5,551 nt of DNA from Methanosarcinaceae archaeon (GCA_030655675.1 JAUSPM010000230.1:1-5551), one strand, 5' to 3'. Shown: positions 1-5,181, counted from the stretch's first letter. Made by a program: numbers and translations. Notes: generated from the letters alone by a model not told the origin.

Positions 1-1
1 A

Positions 2-76
2 GAGGGTAACAGGTTTAGCTACGGGAACGTGATCCCAAACAAAATACTCGTTATCCCTCTCGACCTACTTAGATAG
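2..76 (+). CDS. C-terminal fragment of an unidentified protein (5' end outside window)
   Basis: One frame is open from the window edge to a TAG at 74-76 and encodes 24 residues, including NRFSYGNVIPNKILVIPLDL. The residue mix is protein-like, and about half of the third codon positions are G or C. A seven-T run follows the stop (93-99) and the next gene, arfC, converges on it with its own poly-T run, which is the expected arrangement for two convergent gene ends. A frame this short is open by chance fairly often, so this is tentative. The same bases also form a long imperfect hairpin (1-60), and a noncoding RNA is the main alternative. I do not recognise the family. Confidence 0.35.
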   Translation, partial: EGNRFSYGNVIPNKILVIPLDLLR

Positions 77-99
77 TAGGTGACAAGATACATTTTTTT
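63..99 (+). terminator. Hairpin plus T7 run, probable plus-strand terminator
   Basis: ACCTACT (63-69) pairs perfectly with AGTAGGT (75-81) around a five-base loop, and seven T residues follow at 93-99. The hairpin overlaps the TAG stop of the leftmost frame. In archaea a T-rich tract alone can end transcription. The 11-base gap between stem and T run makes this a loose fit to a bacterial intrinsic terminator. Confidence 0.45.
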
Positions 100-136
100 G
101 TTGCTCTTGCAATAAGGGGTATATACGAACAAATAC

Positions 137-143
137 AAAAAAA
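137..143 (-). terminator. Poly-T terminator of arfC
   Basis: Reading leftwards, the arfC stop codon (150-148) is followed after four bases by seven T residues (143-137). A tract of this kind directly behind a stop is typical of archaeal transcription termination. No stable stem precedes it. Confidence 0.5.
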
Positions 144-147
144 CAAT

Positions 148-840
148 TTAATCAAAAACCTGCGCCGCATTTACACGCCACTTCAAAACAACTCCATCAT
201 CCATTCTATCACACGAGAGAAACTCCAGCCCCATTATTTCGCCCTGTTCAAAACCCATACCATCAACGAGTGTGGGTGATGTTGTGCCCCCAATTATTAA
301 ATTCCCCACAAAACTGTATATCTCATCCACAAGCCCACAGGATAGCATGCCAAAGTTCAAACCGGCACCACCTTCCACCATCAAGCGATCAATCCCCATA
401 GCCTTTAATTGCAAAACAAGTTCAGGCAGATCAACCCTGTCCTCCCCTGCAACTATCACCACAGCCATCTCTTCCAGAACCTTGACCCTCTCACGTGGAG
501 CTGATTTTGAAACTGCAATGACCCGTATTCCCTCACCTTTCTTGAAAATATCAGCATCTATTGGTGTTCTCGCATGACTATCAACAACCACCCGAATTGG
601 ATTTTCCTCACACCCATTCGCCTTGCGTGCCGCCCTGCGCTCCTCAGACTTAACGGTAAGACTCGGATCATCTGCAAGAACAGTCCCGATACCCACCATA
701 ACAGCATCCGAACTTGCACGAAGTTCATCCATTCGATCAAAATCCACGTCTCCCGATATCCTGGTCTGTTTGCGCCCCTTTGTAGAGATCTTACCGTCTG
801 CAGACATTGCTGAATTTATGAATGTGAAAGGTCTTCCCAT
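148..840 (-). CDS. arfC: 2,5-diamino-6-(ribosylamino)-4(3H)-pyrimidinone 5'-phosphate reductase
   Basis: Cytosolic reductase of the RibD C-terminal domain family. It reduces the ribosylamino side chain of the GTP-derived pyrimidine to the ribitylamino form with NAD(P)H, feeding riboflavin, FAD and the deazaflavin of coenzyme F420. Family motifs appear in order over 230 residues: SADGKI (13-18), GIGTVLADDP (50-59), PIRVVVDSHARTP (81-93), MVEGGAGLNFGML (154-166), LVDEI (170-174) and IIGG (182-185). The protein is full length, and the order matches what I recall of M. jannaschii MJ0671. I chose the ATG at 840 over a TTG at 858 because GGTGA lies five bases upstream and homologues begin just before the PFTFINSAMSADG-like segment. 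It appears monocistronic, with its own TATA box and a poly-T run behind it. No deaminase domain is fused, as is usual in archaea. Confidence 0.9.
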   Translation of the reverse strand: MGRPFTFINSAMSADGKISTKGRKQTRISGDVDFDRMDELRASSDAVMVGIGTVLADDPSLTVKSEERRAARKANGCEENPIRVVVDSHARTPIDADIFKKGEGIRVIAVSKSAPRERVKVLEEMAVVIVAGEDRVDLPELVLQLKAMGIDRLMVEGGAGLNFGMLSCGLVDEIYSFVGNLIIGGTTSPTLVDGMGFEQGEIMGLEFLSCDRMDDGVVLKWRVNAAQVFD

Positions 841-845
841 ACTAT

Positions 846-850
846 TCACC
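846..850 (-). promoter_or_regulatory. Shine-Dalgarno site of arfC
   Basis: GGTGA complements the 3' end of archaeal 16S rRNA and sits five bases before the ATG at 840. It lies inside the reading frame of the alternative TTG start at 858, and so argues for the shorter protein. Confidence 0.7.
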
Positions 851-910
851 GATTTCAAAATGAAAATAATCCCCTGAGATGGGGGTTACTTGTAATACAT
901 AATTGTTAAA

Positions 911-926
911 ATTATAAATTATATAC
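911..926 (-). promoter_or_regulatory. TATA box region for arfC
   Basis: On the minus strand this AT-only stretch contains two overlapping box A candidates, GTATATAA (926-919) and TTTATAAT (918-911). Transcription would start about 25 bases downstream, near 889-897, giving a leader of roughly 50-57 bases. That leader can form a short CCCC/GGGG hairpin (871-884). The box begins right after the T run that ends the CBS-domain operon. Confidence 0.5.
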
Positions 927-927
927 T

Positions 928-953
928 AAAAAAAACAACGTGTTGGCAAACAC
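928..953 (-). terminator. Hairpin plus T8 terminator of the usp-CBS operon
   Basis: On the minus strand GTGTT (953-949), loop TGCC and AACAC (944-940) form a five-base-pair hairpin. After four further bases comes a run of eight T residues (935-928). It lies 46 bases beyond the stop of the CBS-domain gene and directly before the arfC TATA box, so it would insulate arfC from read-through. Confidence 0.6.
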
Positions 954-998
954 AACTTCTCAGCCGCCTTTGTCAACCAATTTCAATGATCAAACTAT

Positions 999-1850
999 TT
1001 AATAATTAACGAGTGCTTTCAACAGATCGCGGTCCCGAAGGATCCCAAGCAATTTATGGTTTGCATTCACAACCGGCATCTGATCGATCTTATTGCGCTT
1101 CATCTTGCGTGCACAGTCACTAACACCTGAAATTGATGCAGCAGTGATCAGATCTTTTACCATTACATCCTTTGCAAGAACGTTTGGAACTTTGATCCTT
1201 GAAACACTGTAGTAGATGCTCATTGTATCTCTCATGGATTCCCATGTCCAGGCATCATCATCTGAACCCGCAGACATATCAGACATTTCCACCGTATCCT
1301 CAATGATACTTGCACTTATGATATCACGGTCTGATATAATTCCCACAAGTTCCAGCTTGGAATCCAAAACCGGAGCAGCCTTTACGTGTGCAAGTTCCAT
1401 AGCCCTTGCCACAACAGGAAGTGGCGTTTCATCCCAAACAGGCACAACACCATTGTTCAGGTATTGTCCTATCGGATCTATTATGTCAAGATCCGCCATC
1501 GACCCTATTACATCCGCAATAGTCACAAGCCCCACAAGTTTACCGTTCTCTACCACAGGCAACCTTCGTATCCTATTATCAAGGAATAACCTTGCTGCAA
1601 CAGTAATGTTTTCATCTGGTGCAATCGTTTGTGGGTCCCTTGCCATAAGAAGTGCAAGTTGTTCTTCTTCAGGTTTTCGAAGCAAATTTGTACGGGTTAC
1701 GATTCCAACAACTTTGTTGTCTTTCAATACCGGAACCCCGGAAATGCGTTTGTCTTTTAAAATTTTGAGAACTTCATCTCTTGAACCGGGGAGAGTTGCA
1801 CATGCGACATCCCTGACCATGATATCTTCAATGATTGTGTTTTTCGGCAT
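999..1850 (-). CDS. Four-CBS-domain protein, putative nucleotide sensor
   Basis: A 283-residue soluble protein built of four CBS domains and nothing else, at about residues 6-56, 66-116, 128-180 and 224-279. Each ends in the family pattern, as in KVVGIVTRTNLL, KLVGLVTIADVI, ELVGIISDRDII and KLLGILRDRDLL. CBS pairs usually bind adenosine compounds (AMP, ATP, SAM and similar) and act as regulatory modules. The bound ligand cannot be read from the sequence. Domains 3 and 4 are separated by a linker of about 45 residues that is acidic and serine-rich (EMSDMSAGSDDDAW), unlike the short gap between 1 and 2. The ATG at 1850 has GAGGT seven bases upstream. The gene follows the uspA-like gene by 35 bp in the same direction, so the two are probably co-transcribed and may both report energy or stress state (inference). 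Confidence 0.88.
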   Translation of the reverse strand: MPKNTIIEDIMVRDVACATLPGSRDEVLKILKDKRISGVPVLKDNKVVGIVTRTNLLRKPEEEQLALLMARDPQTIAPDENITVAARLFLDNRIRRLPVVENGKLVGLVTIADVIGSMADLDIIDPIGQYLNNGVVPVWDETPLPVVARAMELAHVKAAPVLDSKLELVGIISDRDIISASIIEDTVEMSDMSAGSDDDAWTWESMRDTMSIYYSVSRIKVPNVLAKDVMVKDLITAASISGVSDCARKMKRNKIDQMPVVNANHKLLGILRDRDLLKALVNY

Positions 1851-1885
1851 GTTTTTTACCTCGCAAACTGAAAAATTGTATATGG

Positions 1886-2338
1886 TTATTCCTTAGGGTT
1901 TCCACGTACCACAAGCACAGGTATTTTAGAATTGCGTGTTACTTTCTCTGCAACACTACCAAGCAAGAATCGATCGAGTCCACCCTTACCAAGTGTCCCC
2001 AATACTATAACATCAATATCATTATTCTGCGCAAACTCAATGATCTCATGACTTGGATGACCTTCAAGCAGTGATCCCTCGATATCAATGCCTACTGCTT
2101 TTGCATCATCCACTGTCTGTTCAATTACCACATTGCCCTCTTTTTGCAGGAGTTCATACATCATTTCCCATCCCGCATCCATTGGAATTGAAGCGAATGC
2201 TGCAGTATCAACCACATACACAATATTAACTTTTGCACCACTCAATCTTGCAAGTTCAATACCGTATGAAACTGCTTTTTTGTTTGGTTCTGAACCATCG
2301 GTTGCAATCAAAATTTTCTTGTATAATTCACTGCTCAT
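1886..2338 (-). CDS. Universal stress protein, UspA family, ATP-binding type
   Basis: A 150-residue single-domain Usp protein of normal family length. It opens with the beta-1 motif KKILIATDGSEPNKKA, whose Asp14 contacts adenine in structures such as MJ0577. It carries the complete nucleotide motif G-x2-G-x9-G-S as G114, G117, G127 and S128 (GTLGKGGLDRFLLGSV). This places it in the ATP-binding subgroup, which is thought to act as an ATP-dependent switch. The terminal strand is IPVLVVRG. The ATG at 2338 is preceded by GGAG eight bases upstream. It is the first gene of a two-gene unit with the CBS-domain protein. Its upstream region is an unusual AT-only tandem repeat. The client of this Usp is unknown. 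Confidence 0.93.
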   Translation of the reverse strand: MSSELYKKILIATDGSEPNKKAVSYGIELARLSGAKVNIVYVVDTAAFASIPMDAGWEMMYELLQKEGNVVIEQTVDDAKAVGIDIEGSLLEGHPSHEIIEFAQNNDIDVIVLGTLGKGGLDRFLLGSVAEKVTRNSKIPVLVVRGNPKE

Positions 2339-2370
2339 ATTTCCCTCTCCTTTATCCGCATTTAAATTTT

Positions 2371-2420
2371 AACTTTAATTTAAACTTAAACTTTAATTTA
2401 AACTTAAACTTAAACTTGAA
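2371..2420. repeat. AT-rich hexamer and 18-bp tandem repeat between usp and amidohydrolase genes
   Basis: The 18-bp unit AACTTTAATTTAAACTTA occurs twice in perfect tandem (2371-2388 and 2389-2406). Further AACTTA-like hexamers follow, up to about 2417, and a last AAACTT occurs at 2432-2437. The underlying period is six bases, AAACTT alternating with TAATTT. It lies between the amidohydrolase stop and the usp start, where the usp promoter is expected. Minus-strand TTTAAATT stretches inside it are weak TATA candidates. Confidence 0.85.
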
Positions 2421-2435
2421 ATTTCGATTTGAAAC

Positions 2436-3551
2436 TTATGCATGTATTAAAGATAAAATATCATCCGGTCTTGCCCGCCGCACAATCCCACTTAACGGAT
2501 CCTGTATGTTTGAAAGATTATTTGAATTTCCATTGAGAATCATGAGATGCGCCTTGTTTCCTTTTTCAATTGAACCAAAACCATCAAGTCCCAATATTTG
2601 ACCCCCACTAAGCGTACACATCATAAATACTTGTCTATCTTCAAGCCCAAATACCTTTGATAATACTTCCATTTCAGCGAACATGTTTGCAGAATTGAGC
2701 ATAACATTGTCAGTTCCAACCCCGACTTTGATACCTGCTTCAAGCATCTCACATATTGGCGCCATTCCAACTCCAGTAGTAAAATTCGAACGCGGGCAGA
2801 CAACTACAGGCACATCATTATCGACAGTTTTTAAAATATCGCTCTTATTAGCATGAGTCATGTGGATCAACATATCCGGTTTCAGCGACAGTGCTTCTTC
2901 AACATCTGTCCGATCTTTTTCTCCTGCATGAATTGCAAATAAACGTTTCTGCCCCTTCGTGTATTCGAGTATTGCCCGAACCAGTCCAGAATCCATATCA
3001 TTGACCCCACTAATACCGATCCCTTCAGCATTCCTCAATACCCTGTCAACCTCACTGAGCATATCTTCTTTCTGAGCATCAAACTTGTCAGGTCTCCCAA
3101 ATATCAATGATTCGATACCGATATCACCAATCGCTTCTTTCAATGCCAAAGCACCGACCACCCCACCTTCCCTGAAATCAGCAAATGCACAGGTACCGGT
3201 TGTGACCATATCCAGGATCGTAGCCCTCATACTTTCAACAAGTGTATGATAGGACGTACTACTCAATATCCGGTGCTTAAGACCATCCGGCGGGCGGACA
3301 AGTGAATCCAGATCACGCAACACACGCACACCATCACTTATTCCAAGTGAAGGATCTTTGCACACAGAATCCCCTATGTGAGTATGGGAATTTACAAAAC
3401 AAGGTGCGATAATGGTTCCTGTTTTTGAAGGTTCTTCACCAATCTCTGTAATTACCCCATCCTTTACACAGATATAACCTTCAACCGATTCGAATTCTGT
3501 GCCAAGGATAATTGTTCCGGATATTATTTGTTCACAGGGCGATGACATCAT
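2436..3551 (-). CDS. Metal-dependent amidohydrolase, deaminase/chlorohydrolase-like
   Basis: A cytosolic TIM-barrel hydrolase of the amidohydrolase superfamily, 371 residues from the ATG at 3551. It keeps the single-metal deaminase layout: HTH at residues 56-58 (PCFVNSHTHIGD), His208 with Glu211 in FAIHAGE, His230 and His233 in LIHMTHA, and Asp281 in GVGTDN. The positions track those known for adenosine-type deaminases such as TM0936, suggesting hydrolytic deamination of a purine or pyrimidine compound. The substrate cannot be assigned. The N-terminal beta-sandwich strand (GYICVKDGVITEIGE) and its C-terminal partner (GNKAHLMILNG) are present. The frame continues upstream to a TTG at 3740. I reject those 63 extra residues because they are not family-like and span the TATA boxes and a large hairpin. 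An ATG at 3548 is equally possible. No Shine-Dalgarno is visible. It is followed by the usp-CBS operon, but a spacer of 97 bp argues against tight coupling. Confidence 0.85.
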   Translation of the reverse strand: MMSSPCEQIISGTIILGTEFESVEGYICVKDGVITEIGEEPSKTGTIIAPCFVNSHTHIGDSVCKDPSLGISDGVRVLRDLDSLVRPPDGLKHRILSSTSYHTLVESMRATILDMVTTGTCAFADFREGGVVGALALKEAIGDIGIESLIFGRPDKFDAQKEDMLSEVDRVLRNAEGIGISGVNDMDSGLVRAILEYTKGQKRLFAIHAGEKDRTDVEEALSLKPDMLIHMTHANKSDILKTVDNDVPVVVCPRSNFTTGVGMAPICEMLEAGIKVGVGTDNVMLNSANMFAEMEVLSKVFGLEDRQVFMMCTLSGGQILGLDGFGSIEKGNKAHLMILNGNSNNLSNIQDPLSGIVRRARPDDILSLIHA

Positions 3552-3616
3552 AAAATAATTGTTATAATAGTTGATATAGATGCTGATTATAAGCCAGGTG
3601 ACTTTTTGCGCCGACA

Positions 3617-3624
3617 TATTTATA
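3617..3624 (-). promoter_or_regulatory. TATA box of the amidohydrolase gene
   Basis: TATAAATA on the minus strand predicts a start near 3595 and a leader of about 44 bases before the ATG at 3551. A second, weaker box TTATAAT (3592-3586) would give a leader of only about 12 bases. The same bases read TATTTATA on the plus strand, so the site could also serve rightward transcription. Confidence 0.45.
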
Positions 3625-3640
3625 TCCAAACCCCATTTAT

Positions 3641-3727
3641 AAGTGTCCAGCGTGTTGTAAGGTCCTTGCACGAGATGTGGCACGAGCCTTTCTGTGATTG
3701 TATAGACAACCTCAACACGGTACACTT
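3641..3727 (+). other. Candidate structured RNA or large inverted repeat
   Basis: AAGTGT (3641-3646) pairs with ACACTT (3722-3727). Next inward, CGTGTTG (3651-3657) pairs with CAACACG (3713-3719). Both helices are perfect and co-linear, separated by CCAG on one side and GT on the other. Inside, AAGG (3659-3662) pairs with CCTT (3687-3690), enclosing TGCAC (3667-3671) against GTG-G-CA (3677-3682) with one bulged G. Plus-strand TATA-like sequences lie at 3617-3624 and 3636-3643. The strand is uncertain, since the same bases also lie upstream of the amidohydrolase on the minus strand. No known RNA family is recognised. Confidence 0.35.
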
Positions 3728-3847
3728 GATAATGCGACAAAGCCTGTCACGAGGGAAACTGGTGTGGACAGCGGTGATTACCAATAGGATGATACATCGG
3801 AGTTAGTGCGTAGGGTTACAGCATTATCATTATGTGCCATCATTTTA

Positions 3848-3897
3848 ATGCACTGTAATAACAATCATTCTTAATGAACCAAGACCTCATAGTGCAT
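3848..3897. repeat. Nested inverted repeats upstream of the DUF167 gene
   Basis: ATGCACT (3848-3854) pairs with AGTGCAT (3891-3897). Within the loop TCATT (3865-3869) pairs with AATGA (3873-3877) around CTT. Both helices are perfect. The outer repeat ends 25 bases before the DUF167 TATA box, so it could be an operator or the 3' end of an upstream RNA. Confidence 0.45.
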
Positions 3898-3921
3898 ACT
3901 GCATTCTATTTACGCTATTGA

Positions 3922-3928
3922 TTTATAC
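3922..3928 (+). promoter_or_regulatory. TATA box of the DUF167-Toprim operon, leaderless spacing
   Basis: TTTATAC is centred about 26 bases before the ATG at 3951. That is the usual distance from an archaeal box A to the transcription start, so the mRNA would begin at or very near the start codon. No Shine-Dalgarno sequence is present, in agreement with a leaderless message. Confidence 0.55.
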
Positions 3929-3950
3929 AACCTGACACGAATTTACAGAT

Positions 3951-4271
3951 ATGCCCATAGAAGATGCTGTGAAAGAATCAAAGGACGGAGTCATCATAGA
4001 CTTTGAGGTGAATCCCGGGTCAAGATCACTGTGCATCCCGAGTGGCTACAATGATTGGAGAAAACGCATCGAAGTGAAACTTACCCAAAATGCACAGAAG
4101 GGAAAAGCGAATGAACAATTAATCGATAACCTTTCAGACCTTTTTGGGGTTAGCAATTCTAATATCGACATAACAAGTGGTGCTAAAAGTGGTAAAAAAT
4201 CAGTTATTGTGAAGGGAATTGAATACAATGATGTGATCTCAATACTCCGATCAAAATTGGATGATTTTTAA
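3951..4271 (+). CDS. DUF167 (YggU/UPF0235) family protein
   Basis: A small soluble protein of 106 residues, the normal length for this widespread family of unknown function. The family core is clear: IEVKLTQNAQKGKANEQLID (40-59) holds the G-K-A-N-x-x-L-I signature, followed by FGVSNSNIDITSGAKSGKKSVIVKG (65-89), where the SG..S..K loop is conserved. No catalytic residues are established for the family. The N-terminal 35 residues, including NPGSRSLCIPSGYNDWRKRI, fit the start of the family domain. The ATG at 3951 is the first codon available near the TATA box and matches the expected length. The gene lies 22 bp upstream of the Toprim frame, so the two probably form one transcript. Confidence 0.85.
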   Translation: MPIEDAVKESKDGVIIDFEVNPGSRSLCIPSGYNDWRKRIEVKLTQNAQKGKANEQLIDNLSDLFGVSNSNIDITSGAKSGKKSVIVKGIEYNDVISILRSKLDDF

Positions 4272-4293
4272 AAATTGAAGGTAGGGGTACTCT

Positions 4294-4710
4294 CTGGTCG
4301 ATATTTCAGTATACCAAAAACGTCTTGAACTGTTCGAAGGTTTGGTCAATGAGATTGTCGAACATACACAATCCGGTGCAGTTATAGTAGTTGAGGGGAA
4401 GCGAGATATCATAGCACTTAAGAAACTCGGGATAACGGGACGTATCGAAACTTCCACCCATCAACCGCTACTTATTTTTGCCGAAAATCTGGCAAAGGAC
4501 ACAACACAGATCATCATACTTACGGATTGGGATCGCAAGGGCAATATTCTGGCAGACAAGATCGCAACATACCTTCAAAATGTTGGAATTACGCCAGACC
4601 TTGACATACGCAGGCGTATCAGTTCACTTGTTAAAAGAGAGGTAAAGGACGTTGAAAGTCTTTATACGTATATGGTTAAACTGAAAAAGATCACAGGGCA
4701 GGTGGTGTGA
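4294..4710 (+). CDS. Small Toprim-domain protein (primase-like, UPF0292 type)
   Basis: A stand-alone Toprim domain of about 138 residues. Toprim folds bind Mg2+ and act on phosphodiester bonds in primases, topoisomerases and nucleases; the role of the small archaeal form is not established. Numbering from 4294, the catalytic glutamate is Glu34 in VIVVEGKRD and the DxD pair is Asp78 and Asp80 in IILTDWDRKG. A C-terminal helix region ends the protein (KDVESLYTYMVKLKK). The start is a problem: from the upstream stop (4282-4284) the frame has no ATG, GTG or TTG until TTG at 4342. That TTG would discard VYQKRLELFEG, which looks like the family's N-terminal helix. CTG at 4294, five bases after AGGGGT, is my preferred start, giving VDISVYQ after the initiator. 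It follows the DUF167 stop by 22 bp. A sequencing error is possible. Confidence 0.82.
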   Translation: MVDISVYQKRLELFEGLVNEIVEHTQSGAVIVVEGKRDIIALKKLGITGRIETSTHQPLLIFAENLAKDTTQIIILTDWDRKGNILADKIATYLQNVGITPDLDIRRRISSLVKREVKDVESLYTYMVKLKKITGQVV

Positions 4711-4725
4711 TATGTTTTGCAAATA

Positions 4726-4732
4726 TTTTTTT
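4726..4732 (+). terminator. Poly-T terminator of the DUF167-Toprim operon
   Basis: Seven consecutive T residues lie 16 bases after the Toprim TGA stop (4708-4710), with no strong stem before them. This matches simple archaeal T-tract termination. The next gene is on the opposite strand and converges. Confidence 0.5.
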
Positions 4733-4803
4733 AAGATAGCCCAGACTAATTGAATTGTCAATGATGAAATACCAACACATCGTCAATACATTCTGACCAC
4801 ATG

Positions 4804-5181
4804 TCATTTCATATTAGAGAGACGTGGTTTTTCCAAAATATCAAATGTTCGATCAAAATCTGGATACAGTTCAGAATTATTCATTAACTCGTCATATGCA
4901 TCATGTCTTGGACTGACGATCATAATGTGTGCAGGAGGATGAATTTTCTTTAATCTGCTTATTGCTGCACCCGCATGATTTTCCAATTCTACCAATGCTG
5001 CCGAATTACAACTGTCCTTTAGCGAAACTCCCATAACACTAGTCAGAAGATGATCTGCATAGATCGGTTCGATTCGCTTTGGTTGACATGAAAAACGCAT
5101 TCGACCATACTGTTCCAAATCGTGCAATGCGATTTTTACCTTATCCGCATCGTCTGCACGAACTACTGCAAATGATTTCAT
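4804..5181 (-). CDS. DUF356 family protein of methanogens
   Basis: A soluble protein of 125 residues that I assign to DUF356, a family of unknown function found in methanogens. It begins with a ferredoxin-like-fold type strand and helix, MKSFAVVRADDADKVKIALH. Its most distinctive segment is KKIHPPAHIMIVSPRHDAYDEL (78-99), containing the conserved IHPPAHI and SxRH motifs. No catalytic role is known. No signal peptide or membrane segment is seen. The start at 5181 follows a run of A residues. A GGCGGGAT stretch eight or more bases upstream is a poor Shine-Dalgarno match. With the TATA box at 5220-5213 the leader would be only about 9 bases, so initiation may be nearly leaderless. The gene converges with the Toprim gene across 93 bp. 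Confidence 0.8.
   Translation of the reverse strand: MKSFAVVRADDADKVKIALHDLEQYGRMRFSCQPKRIEPIYADHLLTSVMGVSLKDSCNSAALVELENHAGAAISRLKKIHPPAHIMIVSPRHDAYDELMNNSELYPDFDRTFDILEKPRLSNMK

Larger units (their letters stand above)
3552..3950. other. Intergenic region with divergent promoters and nested inverted repeats, no convincing gene
   Basis: About 400 bases without a credible coding frame. The frames that exist on either strand have odd compositions and no family resemblance. It contains minus-strand TATA boxes for the amidohydrolase (3617-3624, and a second at 3586-3592), and a plus-strand TTTATAAG (3636-3643). It also contains inverted repeats at 3641-3727, 3744-3771 and 3848-3897, and a TATA box for the DUF167 gene. 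Between 3641 and 3820 G+C is close to one half, higher than the surrounding AT-rich spacers. Confidence 0.6.

Noticed and set aside
25..99. Minus-strand 24-codon frame starting at an ATG near 99
   Set aside because: It is short, has no Shine-Dalgarno, sits in the intergenic tail behind arfC and its poly-T run, and does not resemble a protein I know.
2233..2601. Plus-strand frame rich in alternating Asn and Leu or Phe
   Set aside because: It is the translation of the six-base AT repeat plus the antisense of the amidohydrolase gene. The periodic protein is an artefact.
3552..3740. N-terminal extension of the amidohydrolase frame to a TTG at 3740 (63 more residues)
   Set aside because: The extra residues do not resemble the family N-terminus, they cover the TATA boxes and the large hairpin, and no Shine-Dalgarno precedes the TTG.
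3641..3830. RNase P RNA, SRP RNA or tRNA
   Set aside because: The conserved RNase P core motifs, the SRP domain motifs and a cloverleaf with a T-loop are not found on either strand.
4261..4278. ATG overlapping the DUF167 end, in frame with the Toprim gene
   Set aside because: It meets a TGA after five codons, before the Toprim frame opens, so it cannot be the start.
4275..4328. Short frame starting TTG and encoding LKVGVLSGRYFSIPKTS, overlapping the Toprim start
   Set aside because: It is only 17 codons in another frame, with no family resemblance. It is probably chance, though translational coupling cannot be excluded.
4712..4753. 13-codon frame (MFCKYFFKIAQTN) right after the Toprim stop
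   Set aside because: It is very short and crosses the poly-T terminator. The upstream GGTGGTGTGAT resembles a Shine-Dalgarno only because of the Toprim end codons.
4761..4796. Possible box C/D guide RNA: ATGATGA (4761-4767) and CTGA (4793-4796)
   Set aside because: At 36 bases it is too short for the two-guide archaeal form, internal D' and C' boxes are missing, and there is no terminal stem.
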